A DNA stretch of 41,268 bases from Lachnospiraceae bacterium (GTDB taxonomy: Bacteria > Bacillota > Clostridia > Lachnospirales > Lachnospiraceae). Location of the stretch: assembly GCA_017634355.1 (NCBI GenBank), contig JAGBNO010000132.1, forward strand, positions 1-41,268, given 5' to 3'. The translations under genes were made by a program, and so were the position numbers. The notes beneath the pieces are model-generated. The model saw nothing but the letters and a program-made list of their open reading frames with translations. It searched no databases and was not told where the DNA came from. Positions 9,084 through 18,200 of this stretch are shown one piece after another. How positions within the stretch are numbered: the stretch's first letter is position 1; each line of letters opens with the position of its first letter.

Positions 9084-9956
9084 TTAGTCGTCACTGAAAT
9101 AGTCCTTAAGGTAAAAGTCCTGCTTCCTGTGCCCCCTGATAAGCGTCCCCACGTCCTCTCCCGCCATTATCCTGTGAATCACATTGAGGTCTGCCGCATT
9201 GGCTATGACCATGTCAGCCCCTGAGTCGGTGGCGATATGCGCCGCATGTATCTTTGTGGCCATGCCCCCCGTGCCGGAGAGACTGCCCGTGCTGCCCTTT
9301 GCAAAAGAGTCGAAGCGGTCAGTGAGCCTCTCTATATATGGGATAAATTCCGCATCCTTATTCTTCCTCGGATCATCGGTATAGAGCCCGTCTATGTCCG
9401 ACAGGAGTATAAGCAGATCTGCGTCCACGAGGGCCGTCACCATGGCCGACAGGGTGTCGTTATCGCCAAACTGAATTTCGTATGTGGAAATGGAGTCATT
9501 CTCATTTACAACAGGTATGACCCCCAGATTCATAAGTTCCCTGAAGGTATTCCTTACATTCAGGCGGTTCCAGTCGTTCGTGACAGTGCGCTTCGTCATG
9601 AGGACCTGGGCCGTGAGCTGGCTGTATTCCGCAAAGAACTTCTGGTATAGCATCATAAGCCTCGCCTGCCCTATGGCGGCCGCCGCCTGCTTAAGCGCGA
9701 GCTTGTTGTCGGGCCCGTCCTCCTCCGCGCTGCCGTCATAATAGGTATCCGTGATCCTGGCGGCCTTCAGCCCCACGGAAATCGCTCCTGATGACACCAG
9801 CACCACATCCCTCCCTCCATTATGTATGTCCGTGAGCTCACGCACCAGCTTCTCCAAGCGTATCAGGTCCGCGCCGCCGCTCTCTTTATGCGTAATGGAG
9901 CTGGACCCTATCTTCACGACAACACGCTTTATTTTTGAAAAATCTCTTTCCGACAT
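9084..9956 (-). CDS. proB: Glutamate 5-kinase, form without PUA domain
   Basis: A 290-residue amino-acid kinase catalysing ATP-dependent phosphorylation of glutamate, the first step of proline synthesis. Motifs: VVVKIGSSSITHK (nucleotide loop), VLVSSGAISVGL, PVVNENDSIST, FGDNDTLSAMVT, LLSDIDGLYTDDPR and GTGGMATKIHAA. The usual C-terminal PUA domain is missing; short ProB forms are known in Clostridia. The start is the ATG at 9956 because GGAGGTGAT immediately precedes it; it overlaps the 3' end of the flavoprotein gene by 28 bases, so the two are probably translationally coupled. proA is not in the window. Confidence 0.96.
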   Translation of the reverse strand: MSERDFSKIKRVVVKIGSSSITHKESGGADLIRLEKLVRELTDIHNGGRDVVLVSSGAISVGLKAARITDTYYDGSAEEDGPDNKLALKQAAAAIGQARLMMLYQKFFAEYSQLTAQVLMTKRTVTNDWNRLNVRNTFRELMNLGVIPVVNENDSISTYEIQFGDNDTLSAMVTALVDADLLILLSDIDGLYTDDPRKNKDAEFIPYIERLTDRFDSFAKGSTGSLSGTGGMATKIHAAHIATDSGADMVIANAADLNVIHRIMAGEDVGTLIRGHRKQDFYLKDYFSDD

Positions 9957-11521
9957 ATCACCTCCGCGCATTTGAGGCCGTCCACTGCTGACGACATTAT
10001 GCCGCCGGCATGGCCCGCCCCCTCTCCTATAGGGAAAATCCCCTTAATATTTGACTCGAAATACTGGTTCCTATTTATCCTCACGGGAGAAGATGTCCGG
10101 CTCTCGACAGCCGAGAGCACTGCGTCAGGGTTGTCGAAGCCCTTAATCTTCCTGCCGAATGTTCCTATGCACTCTATTATGTCCTGCATAAGCCCCTCTG
10201 GTAATAGTCCTCTCAAGTCTGCCTCCGCATATCCTCCCCTGCATAAGGGCTTCACGCTGCCAAAGCCCCTGCCCTTTTCTGCCTTTATAAAATCCCCAAG
10301 CCTCTGGCAGGGGATAAGCCCGTCCGACAGCCTATATGCCCTCTGCTCCAGCTCCTCCTGAAAAAATAGCCCTGAAAGCGGGCTGTCCCCTCCATAATCC
10401 CTTGCATCAACTGTAGCCACTATTGCGCTGTTGGCATTTATCCCGTCCCTCTTTGAGTAGCTCATGCCGTTTACGGCGAGCCTCCCCCTTTCACTGGAGG
10501 CATTTACCACATAGCCACCGGGGCACATGCAGAAGGAATATACGCCCCTTCCGCCAGGCGGGCGGCCGGTGAGCTTATATGCGGCCGGCGGAAGCCCTTT
10601 AGGATAATTGTCCCCGTACTGGGATAAGTTTATCATCTCCTGAAGATGCTGTATGCGGAATCCCACGGCAAAGGGCTTATTCTCCATATCGACACCCTTA
10701 GAGTAGAGCATGCGGAAAGTATCCCTGGCCGAGTGCCCTATGGCAAGGATGAGGCAGTCTGACGGGATTTCCTCTGTGCCATTTACAACGGCAGATTTAA
10801 GCCGCCCCAGGCCATCTATATTAAACCCTGTAAGCCGGGAAGAAAAGCGTATTTCAGCCCCAAGTGAAAGCAATTCCTCCCTCATGCCCTTAAGTATGCC
10901 GCATAATCTGTCAGAGCCTATATGAGGCCTTGAATCTATGAGTATGTCCCGCTCTGCCCCGAAATGCACGAATGTTTTAAGCACGTATGTAATCCTGCCT
11001 GTAGGGTCGTGTATGCCTGTATTTAGCTTCCCGTCTGAAAAGGTGCCGGCGCCGCCTTCCCCGAACTGCACATTGCTCTCGCTGTTCAGCTCTCCCCCGT
11101 TCCAGAAGCCCTCTACATCAGCAGTCCGCTCCTCTACCTTCTCCCCCCTTTCCAAGATAAGGGGTTTTAGGCCTGCCCTCGCTAAGTAAAGGGCCGCAAA
11201 GAGGCCCGCCGGCCCCATGCCGGCAATTACCGGCCTTAAGCCCCTGTAGGGAAGCTGTATGGAAGGCAGGCCATATAGCGGTTCTTCATAAGCAGAAATG
11301 CCACCGCCTCCTGATTTGGAGAGTATCGTCCCCTCATCTGCAGCGCTGACGGCCAGGGCATATACAAATCTCACGATTCCCCGTCTGGCATCTATGGACT
11401 TCCTCAAAACTTTTATGTCCTTCAGTCTGTCTGGCTTAATCTTAAGCGCCCTGGCGGCTTTTTTCTTAAGTTCAGCCCCGCTTAGTTCCCTGTCGGAACG
11501 TATTTCGTTAATTCTTATCAC
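9929..11521 (-). CDS. FAD-dependent oxidoreductase of the COG2509 type
   Basis: About 530 residues. I place the start at the GTG at 11521, giving VIRINEIRSD, the normal N-terminus of this family, with AAGG about eight bases upstream. The frame stays open to 11683, but that extension runs through the 131-bp repeat and looks non-coding. The N-terminal 90 residues are the small domain usual for this family. The FAD-binding fold begins at PVIAGMGPAGLFAALYLARA, with the family patterns GGELNSESNVQFGEGGAGTF and GRPPGGRGVYSFCMCPGG. The end (PIGEGAGHAGGIMSSAVDGL) closes the FAD site. Reaction and substrate are unknown. It overlaps proB by 28 bases and lies downstream of rsgI. Confidence 0.88.
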   Translation of the reverse strand: MIRINEIRSDRELSGAELKKKAARALKIKPDRLKDIKVLRKSIDARRGIVRFVYALAVSAADEGTILSKSGGGGISAYEEPLYGLPSIQLPYRGLRPVIAGMGPAGLFAALYLARAGLKPLILERGEKVEERTADVEGFWNGGELNSESNVQFGEGGAGTFSDGKLNTGIHDPTGRITYVLKTFVHFGAERDILIDSRPHIGSDRLCGILKGMREELLSLGAEIRFSSRLTGFNIDGLGRLKSAVVNGTEEIPSDCLILAIGHSARDTFRMLYSKGVDMENKPFAVGFRIQHLQEMINLSQYGDNYPKGLPPAAYKLTGRPPGGRGVYSFCMCPGGYVVNASSERGRLAVNGMSYSKRDGINANSAIVATVDARDYGGDSPLSGLFFQEELEQRAYRLSDGLIPCQRLGDFIKAEKGRGFGSVKPLCRGGYAEADLRGLLPEGLMQDIIECIGTFGRKIKGFDNPDAVLSAVESRTSSPVRINRNQYFESNIKGIFPIGEGAGHAGGIMSSAVDGLKCAEVICRKEIFQK

Positions 11522-11545
11522 AGCATAATCCTTGACATTATTCAG

Positions 11546-11676
11546 CGCTCCAATGCACTTATCCCGCGTCACATAATGCAGTGAAAGTGCGCATAAGTGA
11601 CGGGCGGCGCATAAGGCCCCGAACATTTGTGCAACATGCCAGCACGATTTTGAATTTACTGCTTTTGCCCCCAACA
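11546..11676. repeat. 131-bp dispersed repeat, copy B
   Basis: About 95% identical to 8300-8430 over the full 131 bases. It fills most of the 204-base gap between the rsgI stop and the flavoprotein start, ending 24 bases upstream of the GTG start. Both copies have the same orientation and both lie upstream of a minus-strand gene. Confidence 0.88.
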
Positions 11677-11725
11677 TCATCATTTGGCAAAAGCATTAAT
11701 AATTTGTAGCTGAGAAAACTCCCCT

Positions 11726-12946
11726 TTAGTCCCCCGGACCCGCATTCCCTCTATCACCGGAGGGGCCTCCATCATCTCCTCTATGTTCCCTGCCTCCCAT
11801 ATCTACGGGAGGCCCTCCGTTATTATCCTGCTCAGGCGGGCCGCCGCTGTCCTGATGAATAGCCCCGCTATCCTGCTGCGTAGTTCCGTTGTCCTGTGGC
11901 GCAGCTCCGCCGTCATGCTGAGTAACCCCGCCGTCCTGTGGCGGAAAGAAGCTGTTATCTTGACCGACGGGCGAGCCGCCGTCCTGCTGTGGCAAGTCGC
12001 CCTGACCTTGCCCCGGTAAGGCTGTTCCGACATCCTTCGGCGCTTCACCTCCATTCTGCCGCGGCAATTCGCCCTGACCTTGCCCCGGTAAGGCTGCGCC
12101 GGCATCATTCGGTGCTTCACCGTTATTCTGCTGAGTCGGAGGAAGGGCATTTTCCTTGGGCGGCCCCATATTCTCCTGCGTCAAATCACCTTTCCCAGGG
12201 GCTTTCTCGACAGGCTTCTCCCCCTGCTTTTCTTCCGACTCCTCTTCAGGTGTCGGAGCCTTCTTATCTATGCCAGAATTCCCCTCTTTTTCCCTGTCTT
12301 CAAGCGGAGGATGGCCATCAGACCCTCCGACAGGCGAATCAGCAGAAATCGCAGGCATATTAATTGATACAGCCCCAGACTTCCTGTCAGCATCCGTATC
12401 CCCCGACCCTTCTTTCTCTGGGAAAGGCCCTTCTCCCGTATTATCCGCAGATGTATCCTCATCTATAGTTTTTGCGGCTTCTTTGCCGCCCGAACCGGCC
12501 TTGGCTTCATCCCTCACAAGGCCTGTAAGTATGGCAGAGGCTTCTCCCACGCTCTTTCCGGAGAGCCTTGTCCCTATTTCCCTTATAATCTCCTCATTTT
12601 CTTCGTTTTCGGAATTTACTTCTACCACTCTCCCATAGCAGTTCACGGCTAAAGAAATCGCAGGGTCACTGTCCAGAGGGAGCCTCGACACTGGGCAGGC
12701 ATAGCTTACCATAGCTCCCGTTAAAAAGAGCAGGGCAAATGACGCTGCGGCAGAGCGAGCTATGCGCCTTGGAAAATGCAGGAAACCTGCGCCCCCGCTT
12801 CCGGGCACAGAAGATATCAGGGGGCTTTCGGGGAGTTCCAGTATGCTGCCCTTAGTATAGCCCCTGTTCTCTACATAGCGCATATCCCCGTTCTTTAAGA
12901 GTACTGCCGCCCTCTGTTTTCTTACCGCTATCACAACTGCTTTCAT
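11726..12946 (-). CDS. rsgI: RsgI-like anti-sigma-I membrane protein with repetitive outer domain
   Basis: A 406-residue single-pass protein. Residues 1-45 match the RsgI N-terminal domain that binds SigI (MKAVVIAVRKQRAAVLLKNG, then GDMRYVENRGYTKGSILELP). A transmembrane helix is at about 64-82. The conserved juxtamembrane part follows (LPLDSDPAISLAVNCYGRVV). Relatives usually have an Asn-Pro there, described as an autoproteolytic site; here it is Asp94-Pro95. The remaining 250 residues are low-complexity, rich in Gly, Gln, Asn, Asp and Pro, with a roughly 25-residue unit (ALPGQGQGxLPxQ) and an eight-residue QDxG unit. In Ruminiclostridium thermocellum such outer parts are sensors, often carbohydrate-binding; no such domain is visible here. 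The start is one base after the sigI stop (TGA-T-ATG), so the two are coupled. Confidence 0.9.
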   Translation of the reverse strand: MKAVVIAVRKQRAAVLLKNGDMRYVENRGYTKGSILELPESPLISSVPGSGGAGFLHFPRRIARSAAASFALLFLTGAMVSYACPVSRLPLDSDPAISLAVNCYGRVVEVNSENEENEEIIREIGTRLSGKSVGEASAILTGLVRDEAKAGSGGKEAAKTIDEDTSADNTGEGPFPEKEGSGDTDADRKSGAVSINMPAISADSPVGGSDGHPPLEDREKEGNSGIDKKAPTPEEESEEKQGEKPVEKAPGKGDLTQENMGPPKENALPPTQQNNGEAPNDAGAALPGQGQGELPRQNGGEAPKDVGTALPGQGQGDLPQQDGGSPVGQDNSFFPPQDGGVTQHDGGAAPQDNGTTQQDSGAIHQDSGGPPEQDNNGGPPVDMGGREHRGDDGGPSGDRGNAGPGD

Positions 12947-12947
12947 A

Positions 12948-13661
12948 TCACTCTAAAAAAGACTCAATTTCCCCGTAATCACCTGTTTTTATTAGTATGG
13001 AGGCAAGTATGAATTTCCTGTGCCTGTCGAAGGCCTTTCTGTTCATGCCGCTCCGCATAAGCATTTCCTTTACCGGAAGGGCCTTCTTTTTCCTAAAGAG
13101 CCCTGTAAGGGGAGGCGGGTCAAAAAATTTCTTAATTAGATCTTTGCAGGCCTCTTTTGTCTTCCCTGACTTTGGGGAGTGCTGCGGCAGCTCGAAGATG
13201 TCTACCCCATATTCCGACAGTTCCTTCTCCAGCTCACAGAGCTCGTACTTCAGATTGCTGTCAGTATATATGGCCGTCTTCTCATTAATCTCCTGCCTTA
13301 GCCTCACATCCTTATCGTCATCGCCATATTCAGGGTCCCCAGAAAATGAGGCAGGATCCAAGAGAAGCTCCCTGTCCCTGTATGGGCGCTTCCTTATCTC
13401 ATCTATTATCCTGCTCTTTATGACGAGGGCCGCATAGCTCCAGAAAGCCCCCTTATTCTCATCATAGGAATCTATGGCCTCCGACACTGCAAGGAGGGCT
13501 ACGGAGAATTCGTCATCGCTCTCCGATACCGTCCGCTTCAAGATCCTGGCTGTAAGAAGCAGTATATGCTCCTTCTCCTCGCTTAGAAAGCTATTCCTGC
13601 CATCAGGGCTTTCCCTTGCGGCATTTATTCTGTTTTCGCTTTTTAAATCCCTTTCCCGCAT
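12948..13661 (-). CDS. sigI: RNA polymerase sigma-I factor
   Basis: A 237-residue sigma factor of the SigI family. The N-terminal half contains a region-2-like stretch (FSVALLAVSEAIDSYDENKG, then FWSYAALVIKSRIIDEIRK). The C-terminal half holds the family-specific helix-turn-helix (LPVKEMLMRSGMNRKAFDRH, then RKFILASILI). SigI directs transcription of heat, cell-wall or polysaccharide-response genes in other Firmicutes. The pairing with rsgI directly downstream is the classic arrangement and makes the identification strong. The ATG at 13661 has no good Shine-Dalgarno, so the initiation signal is unclear. Sigma-I genes are commonly self-controlled; upstream DNA has an ACCCC on the minus strand (13762-13766), a weak hint only. 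Confidence 0.93.
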   Translation of the reverse strand: MRERDLKSENRINAARESPDGRNSFLSEEKEHILLLTARILKRTVSESDDEFSVALLAVSEAIDSYDENKGAFWSYAALVIKSRIIDEIRKRPYRDRELLLDPASFSGDPEYGDDDKDVRLRQEINEKTAIYTDSNLKYELCELEKELSEYGVDIFELPQHSPKSGKTKEACKDLIKKFFDPPPLTGLFRKKKALPVKEMLMRSGMNRKAFDRHRKFILASILIKTGDYGEIESFLE

Positions 13662-13860
13662 AATTCAAGTTTAACACAGAAAGGAAAGACTGTCATTTAT
13701 GAGCTGCCTCCATTAAAAGCCCCCATCATAAAAGTAATACGGAAATGCCCTGCATTTTTTCGGGGTAATGCGTATCCTCCCCCTGCTTCTTTAATCCCCG
13801 CATGTACCCTGTAGAAGGTGCTTCTCTAAAGGATTACCCAACGGAATCCTCTCCCTTGCA

Positions 13861-14337
13861 CTACAGAATTATATCCGCCTCCCTGCATCCTGCCGCGCCT
13901 ATGAGGTCCTGAGGCGCAAGCTCTATCTGGAATCCGACCTTTCCCGCGCTTACAAATATGCAGTCGTATCCCGTGGCAGTCTCATGTATGAAGCTAGGAA
14001 ACTTTTTTTTCATACCTATAGGGGAACATCCCCCATGCACATAGCCCGTAAGCGGCAGAAGGTCTTTCTGCTTTATCATGGCTATAGCTTTTTCCCCCGC
14101 CGCCTTTGCCGCCTTCTTAAGGTCCAGCTCCGCCCTGACCGGAACTATGAAGACATAATATGCCCCGCTCTTCCCCTGTGTCACAAGGGTCTTAAAAACC
14201 TTGCAGGGATCCTCTCCAAGTATAGTGGCTATTTCTTCCCCACTCATAGCGGCATCCGGCTTATATGTGTGAAGCCGATAAGATATCTTCTTTGAGTCCA
14301 GAAAACGGCAGACATTGGTTTTCTCTTCCTTTTTCAT
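13861..14337 (-). CDS. ybaK: Cys-tRNA(Pro)/aminoacyl-tRNA deacylase, YbaK/EbsC family
   Basis: A 158-residue trans-editing protein that hydrolyses misacylated tRNA, in YbaK mainly Cys-tRNA(Pro). Family markers are the N-terminal YRLHTYKPD region, the segment CKVFKTLVTQGKSGAYYVFI with the catalytic Lys, the middle VPVRAELDLKKAAKAAGEK, and the glycine-rich stretch TGYVHGGCSPIGMKKKFPSF. Length matches YbaK. GGGAGG lies just before the ATG at 14337. It is upstream of sigI with a 199-base gap in which I find no gene. Confidence 0.95.
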   Translation of the reverse strand: MKKEEKTNVCRFLDSKKISYRLHTYKPDAAMSGEEIATILGEDPCKVFKTLVTQGKSGAYYVFIVPVRAELDLKKAAKAAGEKAIAMIKQKDLLPLTGYVHGGCSPIGMKKKFPSFIHETATGYDCIFVSAGKVGFQIELAPQDLIGAAGCREADIIL

Positions 14338-14412
14338 TTCCCTCCCAAGCTGTGCCTATTCGGCCATAATCTTTATATATTTTGCTTCCTTAATAATCCT
14401 ATCTGTCACGGA

Positions 14413-14769
14413 TTACTTCTTTAACCCGACCACATATCCAGGGCAGGAGGCAGAAGGAGCCATGATCTCAAGCCCTTTTATGCGCAGCAGAAGCTCAGCT
14501 CCTTCCCTTTTATAGGAAAGGTATTCATAAGTGCTCCGAGGGATAATGACCCTGCCGCCCGGCTTTACCTTGTCCATGGTCTTAAAAACAAGTTCCAGAC
14601 ATTCTGATTCCCCAAGCTTAAGAAGTGACAGCTGATAGCATATCAGCACATAGTCAAAACCCTTATGCGCGTCATCTATCGTCGAAGGCGTCACTGACTG
14701 TATTCCGTCCCTATGCCATTCTTCATCGCCTGCGGCCAGTACTGCGCCATGGCAGGCGCAGTCTTTCAT
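14413..14769 (-). CDS. Methyltransferase-like fragment, N-terminus uncertain
   Basis: At least 118 residues. The middle (FDYVLICYQLSLLK, then KVKPGGRVIIP) resembles the strand 4 and strand 5 region of class I SAM-dependent methyltransferases, but no glycine-rich SAM-binding motif I precedes it. The ATG at 14769 has no ribosome site. The same frame is open back to a stop near 14820 and reads protein-like (WFAEADRPAPD), and a good AAAGGAGGTGG lies at its beginning without an ATG, GTG or TTG at suitable distance. It may be the remnant of a longer gene or a short protein with an unusual start. Function unknown. Confidence 0.55.
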   Translation of the reverse strand: MKDCACHGAVLAAGDEEWHRDGIQSVTPSTIDDAHKGFDYVLICYQLSLLKLGESECLELVFKTMDKVKPGGRVIIPRSTYEYLSYKREGAELLLRIKGLEIMAPSASCPGYVVGLKK

Positions 14770-15283
14770 GACAGTTTCAATATCCGGCGCGGGGCGATCC
14801 GCTTCCGCGAACCACCTCCTTTATTAGAAAATGATCTACTAGAATTCCGTCCTTCAGGATAAAGGGTTTATTCCGTTTACCATAAAGAGCCTTACCGCCT
14901 GTTATTGTATCTATTCATAAAAACATTGTCAAAGAACGTAAAGGGCATTTATCCGCTGTCCTAGTGCTTCGTTTTAATCACATTTTGCCTTACGGAATCG
15001 GTGCAATGCCCCTGCCGGTGGGGATTTGCACCAAATCCATTAACCGTCCAGGCTGTGCCCCGCTCTGAGAAGCTTTGCCTTTTTCCCCCAGCATCATTGT
15101 ATTAAAATAAAAACACATCTTACCCCTCTTTTTTACCCCCGCCTCACGAATTATGTATATAGAGCAGATTAAAGCCCTAAAAACAGTGGCCGCGGAATGC
15201 TGTTCTTAAAAGGGCAAGGAACTGGAAACATAAATGGTGTTTTTATTCTAAATGTTATACAGAAAGTCAGAAAGGGGAACAGG
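14770..15283. other. Divergent intergenic region of 514 bases
   Basis: It separates the minus-strand methyltransferase-like fragment from the plus-strand surface-protein gene. It holds an orphan Shine-Dalgarno (AAAGGAGGTGG, minus strand, about 14811-14821), the hairpin repeat at 15000-15032, and upstream of the surface gene a C-rich tract with ACCCCT (15122-15127) and ACCCCC (15135-15140) followed by CGAA (15147-15150), which recalls sigma-I promoter elements. No conventional -35/-10 pair is clear. Confidence 0.6.
15000..15032. repeat. Hairpin repeat with TGCCGGT loop, copy 2
   Basis: The stem GGTGCAA..CCCC pairs with GGGG..TTGCACC around the loop TGCCGGT (15013-15019), with a two-base mismatch. 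It is followed by AAATCCATTA, closely matched after the copy at 19024-19058. It sits upstream of genes on both sides, so it is not a terminator of either. Confidence 0.72.
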
Positions 15284-18200
15284 ATGTTTAGAAAGGAAGT
15301 AAGAAGGAAACTGGCTAAGGGGCTCGCGCTGGCATTGACCTTTAGCTTCGTTACGGGCGGAACGCCCTTAGGCGCCATGGCCGCTAATGATACTGAGGGA
15401 ACCGTGGAAAGCGGAGACGCTGTCAGTAATGAATCGGAGCCTGAAAGCGGCACGGAAACAGAGACAGATGGCAGCGGCACTGAATATGGCGAAGACAGTT
15501 CTTCAAAAGATACTCAGACTGAGCCAGACAATAATGAAGACTCTTCTTCGGAACAAAATGAAAGCGATGCAACGGCAGAAAGCAGCACATACGATAATTC
15601 TGAGGACAGTGCATCCTATACAGATGAAAGCATCGCGGATTCTGAAGATGAGCTGCTTTACTATGAGAACGCGGACTCTGATAATACTGTCTATACCGAA
15701 GAAAGCTTAGATGAGGCCGAGGAAGCTGATGAGGTCATAAACAGTGAAGAAGTAACAGGCTCTGCAAGTTCCAACAGCACAGATAATGTCGAAGATACTC
15801 TTTCAGCAGATGCCGATACTGAAGAGCTGTCGGCCGAAGGCAGCTTAGACGGAGTGACCATAAGCCTTACGGAAGACAGCTCCGGTACGGCAATTACTTA
15901 TTCCGATACAGAGGCGATTACAGTTAACCCAGGCTCCGGTATGCAGGAAATCAATATTAATAAATCCGGTGCTTATACCCTTACGGGGGAGGGCAGCAAT
16001 GTATATGTATCTATAGGCGAGAAAATCGGTTCTGTATCTCTCACGATAAAGGATCTTAAGCTAAAAGACAGCGGATTATCTTCCGTAGACGGTGGAAATA
16101 CATCTGTAATATTCTGTGATAAAAAAAATGACCTTAAAATAATAATGGAAGGCGATTCGACAATAGAAGCCCCTGCAGAGGTTTTCGAGGATGGGGAAAA
16201 TGAAGCCGAGGCTGTCATATCACAAAAAAAGAAGTCTACCCTCACCTTCTCAGGCGACGGAAGCCTCACCATTTCAAATAGCCTGGGCGATGCCATAAAG
16301 TCCAAGGGCACTGTGACTGTAGAAAGTGGAAATATAGAGATAAAGGGCTGTGAAGGGGACGGCATACAGGCTGAAAATGTGAATATTTCAGGCGGTGAAG
16401 TCGATATAGAGACCGTATATGACAAGGCAGGAACAGGCTATTATACCAATTCCGCCTCTTCTGAAACCTTGAATACCTTAGTCGAGAACGGCAACACAAA
16501 GACAGAGCGCATTAATGTCGATACCGGCAGCCACAAGGGCATAAAGGCAGGCACAAAAGCAAAGATTGAAATATACGAAGCTGTCAGGGAAGGCGACCTG
16601 GACGATGACGACAATCAGTTGATCGCCAAACAGGAATATGCCACGGAGGCCTCTGGCGGCCTCACCATTACAGGCGGCACCGTGAAGATAGATACGACTA
16701 AGAGCGGGCTCAAGGCCAATTCCATTACCAGCGGAAGCTATACCCCCTGCGGCACAGGGGTTTACATAATTGGTAGTCCCGACGATGCCCTGCAGTCCAA
16801 TAACGATATGGAGATAAGCGGCGGAACTCTGCTCATTAATTCCTCTGACGACGGTATCACTGCGGCAGGGAAACTCACTATTACCGGAAGCGCCGACATA
16901 GACATAGAAACTGCCTATGAGGGCATGGAGGCAAAGGAGATAATCATAGGGGAGGAGGGAAAGGAAGGCCCCGACATCTACATAAATTCCAACGACGACG
17001 GGATCAACACTGCATATAAAACCCTGACCTATACCTACGACAGTTCTGCCGACACAGACTGCAACTATACCAAAGTATCGACAAGCAAGCAGAGCGGCAG
17101 TGACTGCAGCATCCTGAGCGGCAGGGTCGAGATACGCATAGACAGCGAAAATACCAAGACAGCCTCCCTCACTAATGACGGGGAAAGCGTGGATGTAAGC
17201 TACAAATCGTCCGGTGACGGCATAGACTGCAACGGTGCCCTTGCCATAGAGGACGGAGAGGTATATGTATATGGCCAGTCGAACGGGGACAATTCACCTG
17301 TAGACACAAACGACGGCTTCACCCTCAATAATGCCGCCACCCTGCTTTTAACGGGCACAGACGGTATGGGCGAGTCGGTTCCCAAATCCGGCAGCTCTGT
17401 ATATGTAGTATATGGGAATACGGGTAATGGCGCTCCCGCTAATAATGGCCAGGGGAATGGAAATGCGGGCTCCAACAGTGGCAACAGCGGCTCCAATATG
17501 GCCAGCATAGCAGAAACAGCGGACAGCGGGGAACTCCCTTCAGACGGAAGGCCGGGCAAAAACGGAGGCTTTTCAGGTGCTCCCGGCAACGGAGGAACCC
17601 CCGGCGGCACTGCTCCCGGTAGTGGCGGAAATAGCGGTATGCCCGGTGGCGGGTCTTTACCAGGCGGCATGTCGGCAATAGCGGCAGGCAGCAAAATGGA
17701 GGTGCTCAATGGTTCCGACACTATCTACAGTACTACCCTGCCCTTTGCGGCCTCATTCCTGCTCTATGCGTCGCCTGAACTAGCAGATGGTGAAAGCTAT
17801 ACTATTGCCATAAATGGCACGAACTACGGCCAGACAGGCTTAAATCCCGGTGAAAGCATGCCCGGCATGGGCGAGCCGCCCCAGAACGGCCAGACTGCCC
17901 CTGAAAGCAAAGAAGAAGAACTGAAGGAAGAGAACCTGACTCTGGGAGTAAAGGATGCTTCAGGAGTTCCTGTTTCAATAAATGTGATCGTCTCCAGGTC
18001 TGTGTCCTACAATGGGAAGAAGCATCTGGTAGAGTCGGACGCAGTAAAGGCAGCCGCCGCAAATGACATAAGATTAAGCGTCAGTACAAATATAGCCGGC
18101 TTTTCTAAAATAAAATACATTGTAAAGAATGCCAAAAATGCGAATAGCAACACTGGCTCCAAGAAAGCGCCAAGGATAATACTGCAGTTTAAGCCGAACG

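Noticed and set aside
11522-11683. N-terminal extension of the COG2509 flavoprotein
   Set aside because: These 54 codons run through the 131-bp repeat, whose other copy is non-coding; the family N-terminus begins at the GTG at 11521.
15222-15283. Earlier plus-strand start for the surface protein at 15197
   Set aside because: The ATG at 15284 has a good ribosome site and starts a clear signal peptide; the upstream part would bury it.
17200-17721. Minus-strand Pro-rich frame opposite the surface protein
   Set aside because: Antisense of the Gly/Asn-rich linker; no start signal and no known pattern.
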